Shown: piece after piece, positions 7,545 to 16,826 of the stretch
Layout: every line of letters starts with the position of its first letter
Numbering within the stretch: the first letter of the stretch is position 1
Source of the DNA: an uncultured Lachnospiraceae bacterium
GTDB lineage: Bacteria > Bacillota > Clostridia > Lachnospirales > Lachnospiraceae
Length of the DNA stretch: 64,000 bases
Reading direction: 5' to 3'
NCBI GenBank assembly: GCA_910578645.1
Contig: CAJTQI010000009.1
Location: forward strand, 58,478-122,477
The notes under the pieces: model-generated
Told to the model about the DNA's origin: nothing
Database searches by the model: none
The model's input: only the letters and a program-made list of their open reading frames with translations
Position numbers and translations under genes: made by a program

Positions 7545-9437
7545 ATGTTGGGGAAGAAACAGAAAGAAAAGAAACAAATTGAAAATATTTTGCTGCGCCA
7601 GAAATCTGACCGCCGGATGTTGTCCTATGTCCCGGACAAGCAGCAGATACGCAACAATGTGGACAGGCGTGGCGGCAAGACGCTGGAATACTTTGAGGGT
7701 AAGGCGGACGACTATATCAAGAGCATCCAGGCGGGCATCCGGTACCATGTGGATTATGCTGTGAAGGTGACGGTTAAGGGTGGGAACGGGCGCAGAAAGT
7801 TGACTTGCAGAGGAATCGATATTTCTTCGACGGGGATTCTTTTGCAGATGGCGGACGAAAGGCAGCAGGCTCTTTTGACAGATGCGTCCATGATTTTCTT
7901 GAGATTTGAAGTGAAGCCTGGTTCTATGCCGGAAGGGTATGAGATGTCTGTGAGACAGAAGGCAAAGTTGGTGCGCAGTGTAAAGACGCAGGATGGCACA
8001 TTACTTTGCGGCATGGAGTTTGACAAAACTTTGGCACAGTATGCCACGCGGCATAAGGACAGCTATATGTTGACCGCTGCGAGCCTGATGGTCTTTTTAA
8101 TTTCGGTATTTATCATGTTGATGCGGGCGGAAAGCGTGATTTATTTTAAGTTCAACAAATGGCTGTACCTTTACAGCATCATCACGGCGGCTTTTCTGCT
8201 CAGCAGATATTTGTTTGGCGCTTTCTACCGCCCCGTCCCTATCGACAAGAACTATACCCCGGGGGTTACGATTATCATTCCCTGTTTTAATGAAGAGGAA
8301 TGGATTCACAGGACGATTCTAAGCTGTATAAATCAGGATTATCCTATTGACAAACTGGAAGTGATTGTGGTGGACGACCATTCCAATGACCATTCAGTGG
8401 AAAAAATAAAAGAGACGATAGAAAATCTTAAGAAAGAAAACGAACATTATGAGATAGATGGGCGTGTTTCCTATATTGTACAGCCACAGAATAAAGGGAA
8501 GAGAGAAGCGTTATGTGAAGGCGTTAAGGTGGCAAAACATGAATTGGTAGTATTTGTGGATTCGGACAGCTTCTTAGACCCTTTTGCCATAAGGAATCTG
8601 GTACAGCCGTTTATCGACCCTAAGATGGGCGGCGTGGCAGGGCGTACGGACGTGGCCAACACCTACACCAACGCACTGACCAAGATGCAGTCTGTGCGTT
8701 ACTATATAGCTTTCCGGGTAATGAAGGCGGCGGAGGCTTATTTTGACGGTGTCACGTGTCTGTCCGGCCCGTTGTCATGCTACCGTAAACAGATTATCAT
8801 TGACCATATGGATGACTGGCTGAACCAGAAATTCCTTGGGCAGAAGGCGACTTTCGGGGATGACAGGTCGATGACAAATTTTGTCCTGCGCCATCACAGG
8901 ACGAGCTATCAGGATACGGCGATTTGCTCCACAATCGTGCCCAACAAGCACAAAGTGTTTCTCAAGCAGCAGATGCGGTGGAAACGTTCCTGGCTGCGGG
9001 AGTCCATTATGGCGGGGGAGTTTATGTGGAGAAAAGAGCCGTTTATGGCAGTCTTCTTCTATATAGGATTGATTGTGCCCGTGGCGGCTCCTGTGGTGGT
9101 TATTTATAATCTGTTGTATGTTCCGCTTACACAGAGAATCTTCCCTACTACATTTATTGTAGGGCTGTTTCTGATGTCTTTGATTATGAGTGTGGTACAA
9201 TTACTTCTCAGGCGTAGCAGCACATGGATTTATGGCATGTTGTTTTGCGTTTATTACGAGGCCGTTTTGTTGTGGCAGATGCCGGTTGCATGGGTTACTT
9301 TCTGGAAATCGACCTGGGGGACGAGAATGACGCCGGAAGATTTGAAGGAGCAGGAGAGAAAGAAACAGAAGGAGGAGTTGAAAAGAGCAGAAAAGAGAGG
9401 GGGATACGCTGGTGGTCAGAGAAAAACAAGGGCCTGA
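7545..9437 (+). CDS. PilZ-domain-fused processive glycosyltransferase (GT2)
   Basis: The ATG at 7545 sits five bases after GGAGG. Residues ~63-165 form a PilZ-like domain with DISSTG matching the [DN]xSxxG c-di-GMP motif; only one arginine of the RxxxR part is evident. Two membrane helices (about 175-225) precede a GT2 catalytic domain with VVDDHSND, FVDSDSF, GDDRS and QQMRWKRSW, the Q-x-x-R-W signature of processive synthases. Several C-terminal membrane helices and a charged tail follow. It would polymerise and export an exopolysaccharide under c-di-GMP control. Cellulose-like, hyaluronan-like or poly-N-acetylglucosamine products are all possible; the deacetylase neighbours favour an N-acetylated polymer. 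Confidence 0.85.
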   Translation: MLGKKQKEKKQIENILLRQKSDRRMLSYVPDKQQIRNNVDRRGGKTLEYFEGKADDYIKSIQAGIRYHVDYAVKVTVKGGNGRRKLTCRGIDISSTGILLQMADERQQALLTDASMIFLRFEVKPGSMPEGYEMSVRQKAKLVRSVKTQDGTLLCGMEFDKTLAQYATRHKDSYMLTAASLMVFLISVFIMLMRAESVIYFKFNKWLYLYSIITAAFLLSRYLFGAFYRPVPIDKNYTPGVTIIIPCFNEEEWIHRTILSCINQDYPIDKLEVIVVDDHSNDHSVEKIKETIENLKKENEHYEIDGRVSYIVQPQNKGKREALCEGVKVAKHELVVFVDSDSFLDPFAIRNLVQPFIDPKMGGVAGRTDVANTYTNALTKMQSVRYYIAFRVMKAAEAYFDGVTCLSGPLSCYRKQIIIDHMDDWLNQKFLGQKATFGDDRSMTNFVLRHHRTSYQDTAICSTIVPNKHKVFLKQQMRWKRSWLRESIMAGEFMWRKEPFMAVFFYIGLIVPVAAPVVVIYNLLYVPLTQRIFPTTFIVGLFLMSLIMSVVQLLLRRSSTWIYGMLFCVYYEAVLLWQMPVAWVTFWKSTWGTRMTPEDLKEQERKKQKEELKRAEKRGGYAGGQRKTRA

Positions 9438-11283
9438 TGTGGTGCGCCGAAAAGACAGACGCAAGGTTGTGCGCAGCATTGCACAAGGAGTTGTTTTGCT
9501 TCTGCTGTTAGCGATGATGGTACAGGCTCTCTTTACTTTTGGCACATACAAGCCCTATGATGAGACGGCAGTTGAATTGGCAGAGCCGCAGAAGGATACG
9601 GGTTTCATTGCTCTGTCTTATTTCGGGGTAGACAGGGACGGGACGCCCACCCTGGTCAGTACAAAACGGCTGGAAGAGCATATGGATGCCCTTCATAGGT
9701 CCGGCTATGTGACAGTCACACAGCAGGATATTCTTGATTACTATCAGGAGGGAAAACAACTGCCAAAGAAGTCCCTGTTTCTGATGTTTGAGGACGGCAG
9801 GCGGGATACGGCGATTTTTGCGCAGAAGGTGACGGAGGAATACAATTATATGTCCACGGTGTTGACTTATGCGGGTAAGTTTACATCAAATGACGCCAAG
9901 TTTCTCATGCCGGACGACCTGGAAGATTTGGAAGAGGGTTCTTTTTGTGAACTCGGGACAAATGGTTACCGGTTGGAGTATATCAATGTTTTCGACCGCT
10001 ACGACAGATTCCTTGGCAATCTGGACACACTGGAGTACGCCCATGTGCAGCCTTATCTGGGCAGAGATTACAACCATTACCTGATGGATTATATCAGAGA
10101 TGAATACGGTATTCCGCGGGAATCCTACGGGCAGATGAAAAGACGTATTGATTTCGATTATGATGAGGTAGAGCGAATATATAACGAAGAGATAGGTGAG
10201 ATGCCCGGGCTGTATGTGTTGATGCATTCTAATACGGGCATGTTCGGGGAAAACGACAGAGTGAGCGCAGTCAATCAGGCCCGTATATTTGAGCTGTTTG
10301 ATATGAATTTTAACAGGGAAGGATTTGCGCTCAATACGAGGGAAGCCTCCCTTTATGACCTGACCAGGATGCAGCCCCAGTCATATTGGCACACGAATCA
10401 TCTTCTCATGCGCATCTGGGATGACACAGACATGCAGATGGCGTGGGCAGACGGGGATTTGGCCCGTAAGAGCTATTGGGACGAACTGGCCGGTAAGGCG
10501 GAATTTTGGAAGAATGAAATTTATCTGACAAGCGAGCCGAATACGGTGGGAACACTGCGCCTTAGGGGCAGTGGAGCGTACAAGGACGTGACTGTGGATA
10601 CGCGGCTTAAAGGCAATAAACTGGGAGTACAGAGTGTGTATGTGCGGGCAGATGAAGAATGTAAGAACGGCGTCTGCGTAAAGATAGAGAATAACGAGCT
10701 TTACGTCCTGGATAATGGCAGGGAAATCTGCCATGAGAATCTGGACAGACTGACCCGGCAACAACAGGTTTCCGTGGAGGAGGATGACCAGGCGGCACAG
10801 ATTGCGGAGAAGGAAATAGAGTTACAGTATGCCGATACCGCTAAGCAGGCCAAGGAAGCAGCCTCAGAGCTTGCGCGCTTAAGCGATGAGACAGTGGCCG
10901 GGGTGGAAGACGGAGCGGAGGAATATGTGGAGACAATCGGCCTCAACGAGCCCGGGGACAGACAACTTCATATTGTCCTGCGGGAGAATCGGCTGAGTGT
11001 GTCGGTGGACGGATTTTATGCCTTGGAAAATAGGGAGATTGATTCCACACAGGCGGGATATGTCTTTATCCAGTCCGGGTGGAGCGAAGAGACATACAGC
11101 CAGAGGAATCTTGCGGATGATGTTTATGACGGCGTGTTTGTGGATTTTAAGGTGACGCAGAGCGGGGAAAATGAGGAAGTCCTTGTACTGTATGACAATA
11201 AACTTCATGGGTTGGAATGGTTGGCGCATAAGTGCGGGAATCTGTGGAAGGCGGTTATTAATTGGTTTATTGATACCTTCTAG
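9412..11283 (+). CDS. membrane-anchored pseudo-deacetylase (PgaB/IcaB-like N-terminus) with C-terminal beta domain
   Basis: A GTG start overlaps the glycosyltransferase gene by 26 bases, implying coupled translation. The protein is 623 residues with one N-terminal membrane segment (residues ~20-42). Residues ~60-170 follow the IcaB/PgaB pattern (STKRLEEHMDALHRSGYVTV, then LPKKSLFLMFEDG) but FEDG replaces the usual TFDDG, and the expected histidine motif is absent. Residues ~340-590 look beta-rich, like a lectin or laminin-G type fold. It probably binds or guides the nascent polymer at the outer face rather than deacetylating it. The fold of the C-terminal half is my inference. Confidence 0.65.
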   Translation: MVREKQGPDVVRRKDRRKVVRSIAQGVVLLLLLAMMVQALFTFGTYKPYDETAVELAEPQKDTGFIALSYFGVDRDGTPTLVSTKRLEEHMDALHRSGYVTVTQQDILDYYQEGKQLPKKSLFLMFEDGRRDTAIFAQKVTEEYNYMSTVLTYAGKFTSNDAKFLMPDDLEDLEEGSFCELGTNGYRLEYINVFDRYDRFLGNLDTLEYAHVQPYLGRDYNHYLMDYIRDEYGIPRESYGQMKRRIDFDYDEVERIYNEEIGEMPGLYVLMHSNTGMFGENDRVSAVNQARIFELFDMNFNREGFALNTREASLYDLTRMQPQSYWHTNHLLMRIWDDTDMQMAWADGDLARKSYWDELAGKAEFWKNEIYLTSEPNTVGTLRLRGSGAYKDVTVDTRLKGNKLGVQSVYVRADEECKNGVCVKIENNELYVLDNGREICHENLDRLTRQQQVSVEEDDQAAQIAEKEIELQYADTAKQAKEAASELARLSDETVAGVEDGAEEYVETIGLNEPGDRQLHIVLRENRLSVSVDGFYALENREIDSTQAGYVFIQSGWSEETYSQRNLADDVYDGVFVDFKVTQSGENEEVLVLYDNKLHGLEWLAHKCGNLWKAVINWFIDTF

Positions 11284-11383
11284 CAGTGCTTCTTTTTTCC
11301 ATATTATAAAAGGCCACAAAGAGAGGCTATGGAAATTTTCCCTGAAAAGAAGAACGTATATTTCTGCAAAGGAGGAGGGACAT

Positions 11384-12439
11384 ATGAATATGGAAATATG
11401 GAAAAAGGCAGTGGCAGCAGCCATGTGCGTGGTTTTCCTTTTAACCGGGTGTGGTATACAGATTACAGGAAAGAAGCAGCCTATGCCCGGGGAGGCAGTA
11501 GTCAATGTGCCGAAAAAGCCCCAGGAGCGTGTGCGGGAGGTAAGCTATACGCTGTGGAATGCCTATTGGAACTTGGATGGCGTGGAGCAGCAGACAGAAG
11601 AACTCTCGGCGCATGTGAAGAACGTGAATTTTTTTGCGGCATATTTTGACCAGGATGACAAAGTTTTTATCCCCCAGGCGACTACGGATTTCTACCATGC
11701 ACACAGACAGAGCTATAGAGAAAAAGGATGGGACTGTTATCTGACAGTCGTAAATGACCAGAAAGGAGAAGACGGTTCCACGGCGCTTAAGTCTACACAG
11801 TTATTGTATCGGCTCTTAGGAGAGGAAGCGTCTTACACAGCGCATGCACAGAGTCTGGTTGCGCTTGCCAAGAGCCAGGGGTACGATGGGATAGATATTG
11901 ATTATGAGAATATCCGGAAGGATGAAACGTTGTGGAAATACTTTATGGCGTTTATCGGATATCTTTATGAGCAATGTAAAGAAAAAGGACTGCATCTTCG
12001 GGTGACGGTGGAGACAAACATTGATACGGATAAGATTGCGTGGGTGGATGGCCCGGTGTACAGCGTGATGTGTTATAATCTGTTCGGCAGCCATAGCGGG
12101 CCGGGGCCGAAGGCCGACAAGGAATTTCTTGCAACCGTCATGGACAAGATGGGCTGTGTGCCGGGAACTGTGGACTATGCGCTTGCCAACGGCGGTTTTG
12201 ATTGGGGGCAGGACGGAAGTATCGTATCGGTCACGGTAAAACAGGCACAAGAGCTGATGAGAACATACGGGGTTTCGCATGAAACCGATGAGAGCGGCGC
12301 CAAGCGCTTTACGTACAAGGATGAAGAGGGCGTATTCCATGAAGTCTGGTATGGCGACCAGGAGACATTGGAAATATGGATGAGATGGCTTCAGGAGGGA
12401 GATAACTGGGATTATTCGATTTGGAGGCTGGGAGAATAA
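11384..12439 (+). CDS. GH18-type glycoside hydrolase lipoprotein
   Basis: The ATG at 11384 follows GGAGGAGGG. The N-terminus is a lipoprotein signal (VVFLLTGC, lipobox cysteine near residue 21). The body contains YDGIDIDYENI, matching the DGxDxDxE catalytic signature of GH18 with glutamate as acid/base, and MCYNLFG and a WRLG-like ending seen in GH18 barrels. It would cut or trim an N-acetylglucosamine-containing polymer outside the cell. Its place as fourth gene of the polysaccharide locus suggests it processes that polymer rather than spore cortex, although SleL-like spore enzymes share the fold. Confidence 0.8.
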   Translation: MNMEIWKKAVAAAMCVVFLLTGCGIQITGKKQPMPGEAVVNVPKKPQERVREVSYTLWNAYWNLDGVEQQTEELSAHVKNVNFFAAYFDQDDKVFIPQATTDFYHAHRQSYREKGWDCYLTVVNDQKGEDGSTALKSTQLLYRLLGEEASYTAHAQSLVALAKSQGYDGIDIDYENIRKDETLWKYFMAFIGYLYEQCKEKGLHLRVTVETNIDTDKIAWVDGPVYSVMCYNLFGSHSGPGPKADKEFLATVMDKMGCVPGTVDYALANGGFDWGQDGSIVSVTVKQAQELMRTYGVSHETDESGAKRFTYKDEEGVFHEVWYGDQETLEIWMRWLQEGDNWDYSIWRLGE

Positions 12440-12581
12440 GGACGAGACGAAAAAGAATGTAAAGAGACCATAGGACGGGCGGCTAGATGGCAGTATCAAA
12501 TATCTTGCGCTCCCCTGAAGGATGATGTAGAATAAAAACAAAATCACAAGAACGTGTGGGAGTGGGAAGAGGAGGACTTAG

Positions 12582-12860
12582 ATGGATTTCTTTGACAGGA
12601 TTGGAGAGACGATTACCACGAAGGGCAGAGAGGTGACGGATAAGGCGAAAGACTTGGCGGAGGTAGCTAACCTAAAAGGACAGATACACACCTGTGAGGA
12701 CGTCATCAGAAAACGTTACATGGAGATTGGGAAGATTTACTATGAGCAACATCGCTCTATGCCGGAAGAAGAGTACGAGGACGCCTGCAGGGATATTGAC
12801 AATGCCCATAGCACAGTCGCCGACTTAGAGAACAGAATTAAAGAGATTAAAGGAATATAA
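12582..12860 (+). CDS. small coiled-coil protein (92 aa)
   Basis: A GGAGGACTT ribosome site precedes the ATG. The 92-residue product is almost wholly helical and charged, with heptad-like spacing (LKGQIHTCEDVIRKRYMEIG), and resembles conserved small Firmicutes proteins that often carry a C-terminal zinc ribbon; here the ribbon is absent. No function is known to me. It lies ~140 bp after the GH18 gene and is closed by a strong terminator, so it may be the end of that transcription unit. Confidence 0.65.
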   Translation: MDFFDRIGETITTKGREVTDKAKDLAEVANLKGQIHTCEDVIRKRYMEIGKIYYEQHRSMPEEEYEDACRDIDNAHSTVADLENRIKEIKGI

Positions 12861-12880
12861 AATAAGACGAAGATAAAAGT

Positions 12881-12917
12881 CCCCGGAGCAGGATACCGAT
12901 TCCGCTCCGGGGATTTT
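12881..12917 (+). terminator. rho-independent terminator
   Basis: CCCCGGAGC (12881-12889) pairs perfectly with GCTCCGGGG (12904-12912), followed by ATTTTG and more T-rich sequence. It terminates the coiled-coil gene. Confidence 0.8.
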
Positions 12918-12922
12918 GTGTT

Positions 12923-12966
12923 TTATCCGAGTCCGCGAAGCGGAACTCGCAAACGAGCTCTGCTCG
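12923..12966. repeat. 44-bp direct repeat, copy 1
   Basis: This segment is repeated 73 bases further on with a single mismatch. Each copy contains two back-to-back hairpins (a GAGTCCGC/GCGGAACTC-type stem and CGAGC/GCTCG). It lies downstream of the class A PBP gene and reads as a terminator-like structure on the - strand. Confidence 0.75.
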
Positions 12967-12995
12967 CTTAGTTATTGTATGGCAGACCATTCCTC

Positions 12996-13039
12996 TTATC
13001 CGAGTCCGCGAAGCGGAACTCGCAAACGAGCTATGCTCG
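12996..13039. repeat. 44-bp direct repeat, copy 2
   Basis: This is the second copy, directly after the PBP stop codon. On the - strand the distal hairpin is followed by few T residues, so termination may be inefficient. The tandem arrangement could reflect duplication of a terminator. Confidence 0.75.
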
Positions 13040-13044
13040 TTTTA

Positions 13045-15765
13045 TTATTGCGGTGGCGGTGTTTCGCCTTGTTGCTGTTCGGCTGCCTGTTGTGCCGCAG
13101 CGGCTGCCGCAGCCGCTGCCTCGGCGTTACGCTGGTCAATCTCGGCGCGCTGGCCGTTGACAATTGCTTCCCAATCAGGATTTGCAAAAAACTCTGCATT
13201 ATGAGGACACATATTGGCAGGCGTGGCAGGTGCAGGTATGACCGTTCCGTCCTCCGCCACAGTAGGTTCGGCGGGCTGTTGTACGGGCTGTCCTTGTGCC
13301 GCAGAGGAGCCGCCTTGCAAAGAGACATCTTCCACGGGAGTAAGTTCCATGACACCCTCCACCTTGAAAGGACATCCTTCACATGCCGGAAGATTGCTGT
13401 AAGTACATATCTGTCCGGCATAGTGTACGTCGCATGTCTGGGTCGGAACCGTTCCTTCGGCGAAATATTCGTTGCGTAGTGTATTACATAGGCCGTCGAT
13501 TGGCAGTTTGCCGGAACGGGAACATACCGTGGCGGTTACGATGCCGGAAGGAATATTGAAAGGCTCATTGGGTAACTCTTCATGTATTTTCGCCATGACG
13601 GTACGCCAGAGCTTCTTGGCGAGATTTTTCTCGTCGCCGCTTAGCTTGACATTGTTGTCGTAGCCCGCCCATGTGGTTGCCGTATAGTAAGGCGTATATC
13701 CTGAGAACCACACATCATTGTAATCGGAAGTGGTTCCTGTCTTGCCGGCAATCGCCATGCCGCCGAAATTAACGGAACCGCCCGTACCGCTTGTAACCAC
13801 GTCAACCATGGCGTTGGTCAGCAAGAATGCAGTAGTTTCCTTAATTACCTGCTTGGATTGGGGTGTGGTGTTGTCTAAGATAATATTGCCGTCGTGGTCA
13901 ACTACTTTCGTATAAAGTTTCGGTTTGATATATGTGCCGCCGTTTGCGATACATGCATAGGCAGCGTTTAGTTCTTCGTTGGTTACGCCGTTGGTTATGC
14001 CGCCCAGAGCCAGAGCCTGTTGGATATCGGAATATACCTTACCATTGATTTCCTTGCGCTCTTCCAGAGTGGTGAAGCCGAAATTCGTCAGATAGTCGAA
14101 ACCTAACTGGGGTGTAATCTGTGTCAGTGTCTTAACCGCTACGATGTTCATGGACTGGGCGATTCCTTCCCGCAGGGAAGAAAGACCTCTGTAAGATTCA
14201 CCGTACCAGTTGCCCACGGGGCGTCCGTCAGCGTAGTTGAAGGGCGCATCATTCATCACCGTGGCAAGCGTCAGTCCGGCGCTGTCGAATGCGGGGGCGT
14301 AGGTGGACACAATTTTAAAAGTAGAGCCCGGCTGTCTGGTGGTATCCGTGGCCCGGTTGAGCGTCCGGCTTCCTGATTTTGCGCCTCGTCCGCCGACCAT
14401 CGCCACCACATATCCTGTTGCCTGGTCTTCCACCACAAGGGAAACCTGAGGTTGTGGCGTGAGGCTGACGGTTTCGCCGTATACTTCGTCGCCGCTTGAC
14501 AGGATGGCGTCTTTATAGGCTTCAATATCCTGATATGCTTCTTCCTGGGAAGCATAGATAAGGTTATAGGAAGCGGCCCGGTTTTCTTTCCAGTAGGAGC
14601 GGAACATCTCTGTGCTGTGGTTTTCCTTATCCCCGTTGCTTTTCTGGACAGTCAGTTCATAGTGCAGATACCATTTCGTGTTGGCGGGGAAATTACTTTC
14701 ATCCGCGAATGTCTCGTCGCATATCTGCTGAATCTTGGGGTCCTGTGTGGAGTAAATTTTCAGCCCGCCGCTGTAGAGCAATGTATATGCCTGGGTTTCA
14801 TTGTAGCCTGCCGCAATCAAGTCCTCTAAGATATCATCCGTCAGCGCATCTACGAAATATGTATTGACGGTGGATTCTTCGTTTTCGGAATCGGCAATCT
14901 GTATGCGGGAGTATACGTCGTCTGCCAACGCCTCATCATGCTCTTCCTGCGTGATGTAGCCCTGCTCTTTCATATCTTTCAGGACCTTCGCACGCCGTTC
15001 CGCATTTTTTTCCGGGTGGGTGATGGGGTTATATTTGGACGGATTCTGGGTAATGCCGGCGATGACTGCGCACTCCGACAGAGTCAGGTTGCTTACAGAT
15101 TTGTTGAAATAGCGCAAGGAGGCTGCCTGGACGCCCAGTGTGTTCTGTCCCAGGTTGATGGTGTTCATATAGTTAATGAGGATGGTATCTTTATCCATGA
15201 TTTTCTCAAGTTCCAGGGCAAGATACTGTTCCTGGAATTTACGTTTAAATTTGTCGGCCAGGGAATCTTCGCTGGTCCAGTCCGTAAAGACATTATTCTT
15301 AAGAAGCTGCTGCGTGATTGTGCTGGCTCCCTCCGAAAAATGTCTGTTCTGCAGACCGATTACGCCTGCACGGATAATGCCCTTGATATCAATACCGTTG
15401 TGGTCATAAAAACGGGCGTCCTCGACTGCAACGAAAGCGTTCTTTAAATCCTCGGGGACCATGTCGATGGTCACCGGGATACGATTGGAATCGGTGGACA
15501 CGAGTTTGGCTGTTTGGTTGTTCTCAATGTCGTAGACGAAAGTAGAGAACCCGGAAGGGGTAACGTCGATATTGCCAATATCGGGAGCGGTGGCCAACAC
15601 GCCCCTGAACATGCCGATGCCGGCGCTTAATCCGATGATGCCTACGCCTACCATGGCGATGAGGCATACCTGGATAAAAGTAAAACCGATTTTTTTGGCC
15701 CACTTGGTGGATTTAGCATGAAGCGCCTGCTGTTTTTTGCGGACGCCTTTTTTTCCATAATTCAT
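13045..15765 (-). CDS. class A penicillin-binding protein (PBP1A type)
   Basis: The start at 15765 is chosen because an AAAGGAG site lies upstream. The order is a cytoplasmic basic stretch, one membrane helix (residues ~28-52), a GT51 domain (EDARFYDHNGID, STITQQLLKN) and a transpeptidase with PGSTFK (active serine), SMN and KTGT. The C-terminus is a Gln/Ala/Pro-rich tail. The enzyme polymerises lipid II and cross-links peptidoglycan at the outer membrane face. At ~906 residues it is at the long end of the family because of the extra C-terminal region with cysteines (CSRSG, CEGCP). It is transcribed alone, divergently from yigZ. Confidence 0.92.
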   Translation of the reverse strand: MNYGKKGVRKKQQALHAKSTKWAKKIGFTFIQVCLIAMVGVGIIGLSAGIGMFRGVLATAPDIGNIDVTPSGFSTFVYDIENNQTAKLVSTDSNRIPVTIDMVPEDLKNAFVAVEDARFYDHNGIDIKGIIRAGVIGLQNRHFSEGASTITQQLLKNNVFTDWTSEDSLADKFKRKFQEQYLALELEKIMDKDTILINYMNTINLGQNTLGVQAASLRYFNKSVSNLTLSECAVIAGITQNPSKYNPITHPEKNAERRAKVLKDMKEQGYITQEEHDEALADDVYSRIQIADSENEESTVNTYFVDALTDDILEDLIAAGYNETQAYTLLYSGGLKIYSTQDPKIQQICDETFADESNFPANTKWYLHYELTVQKSNGDKENHSTEMFRSYWKENRAASYNLIYASQEEAYQDIEAYKDAILSSGDEVYGETVSLTPQPQVSLVVEDQATGYVVAMVGGRGAKSGSRTLNRATDTTRQPGSTFKIVSTYAPAFDSAGLTLATVMNDAPFNYADGRPVGNWYGESYRGLSSLREGIAQSMNIVAVKTLTQITPQLGFDYLTNFGFTTLEERKEINGKVYSDIQQALALGGITNGVTNEELNAAYACIANGGTYIKPKLYTKVVDHDGNIILDNTTPQSKQVIKETTAFLLTNAMVDVVTSGTGGSVNFGGMAIAGKTGTTSDYNDVWFSGYTPYYTATTWAGYDNNVKLSGDEKNLAKKLWRTVMAKIHEELPNEPFNIPSGIVTATVCSRSGKLPIDGLCNTLRNEYFAEGTVPTQTCDVHYAGQICTYSNLPACEGCPFKVEGVMELTPVEDVSLQGGSSAAQGQPVQQPAEPTVAEDGTVIPAPATPANMCPHNAEFFANPDWEAIVNGQRAEIDQRNAEAAAAAAAAAQQAAEQQQGETPPPQ

Positions 15766-16038
15766 AATATTTTCCCATGCTCCTTTCTTAACCTGCAGAT
15801 TTGAGCGAATATACATAGAAAAAACACTATTAACCTATCATGCATTATAGCAAACATCGCTATGTAAATAAAGGATTTTTCTTCCATATCAAAGATTGTT
15901 CACAATTCTATACATTTTTATTCTTTGGTTTCTGTGACTATCGTAAGATATTTTCTTGTCGGCTTGACGCATTCTTATGTGGGGTAGTAGTATAGAGTTG
16001 AATGAATCATAACAGAATGGAGCATACAAAGATATTCT

Positions 16039-16683
16039 ATGGATACAAGTCAGAATTGTGAACCGTATAAAGTGATTGAACGCGGCGGTACGGACGAAAT
16101 CGAAGAGAAGAAATCAAGATTTATTGCAAATGTGGCGGCGGTGTATACAGAGGAAGAGGCCGTAGCTTTTATCGAGGCGAGGAAGAAGCAGTATTGGGAT
16201 GCCAGGCATAATTGCTATGCCTATGTGTTGGGTGAGCGGGGACAGACGATGCGGTTTTCCGACGACGGGGAGCCTGCCGGGACGGCGGGTAAGCCGATTC
16301 TGGACGTGCTTGTCAATTCAGGCATCCGCAACCTTGCGGTGGTGGTGACCAGATATTTCGGCGGTACACTGCTTGGGACGGGAGGCCTTGTGCGTGCTTA
16401 TACGAAGGCGGCCCAGGTCGGGCTACTTGCCAGTGATGTGCGCACCATGTGTTATGGCTACAAGATTATGGTGGTTACGGATTACAACGGTATCGGTAAG
16501 ATACAATATCTGCTCGGGCAAAGGAATATACCTGTTGACGGTGTGGAATATGCCGAAGAGGTGACAGTGCGCATGAAGGTTCCTTTTGAGGAGAAGGACG
16601 GGGTGGTGCACGGCATCACGGAAACAACTGCCGGTAAAGCCAGGATAACGGTATCGGAACCGGTATATTATAAGAAAGAGTGA
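16039..16683 (+). CDS. yigZ: YigZ/IMPACT-family protein
   Basis: The 214-residue product has the N-terminal UPF0029 signature region (EEKKSRFIA, then ARHNCYAYVLG and FSDDGEPAGTAGKPIL) and VVTRYFGGTLLGTGGLVRAY, typical of YigZ. A C-terminal ferredoxin-like RNA-binding half follows (~140-214). YigZ proteins are linked to translation and stress responses, though their exact biochemical role is unsettled. A TTGACG element near 15964 with a TAGTAT-like -10 may drive it. mgtE follows in the same direction 143 bp on. Confidence 0.9.
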   Translation: MDTSQNCEPYKVIERGGTDEIEEKKSRFIANVAAVYTEEEAVAFIEARKKQYWDARHNCYAYVLGERGQTMRFSDDGEPAGTAGKPILDVLVNSGIRNLAVVVTRYFGGTLLGTGGLVRAYTKAAQVGLLASDVRTMCYGYKIMVVTDYNGIGKIQYLLGQRNIPVDGVEYAEEVTVRMKVPFEEKDGVVHGITETTAGKARITVSEPVYYKKE

Positions 16684-16826
16684 AGCGGTGTGGGTTCCTG
16701 CCGGACCAGGCGCCTGGACCGAGCTTCCAGTATGGAGATTCAGAGGTGTTGCAAAAGGCTTGTGTCGGCAGAGGCAGTCGGCATCTGAATCCGATTAAGC
16801 AAAAACGGATATGGAAGGGGACAGGC

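Noticed and set aside
16684..16826. M-box magnesium riboswitch before mgtE
   Set aside because: The gap is short, contains part of an open frame and lacks M-box conserved blocks.
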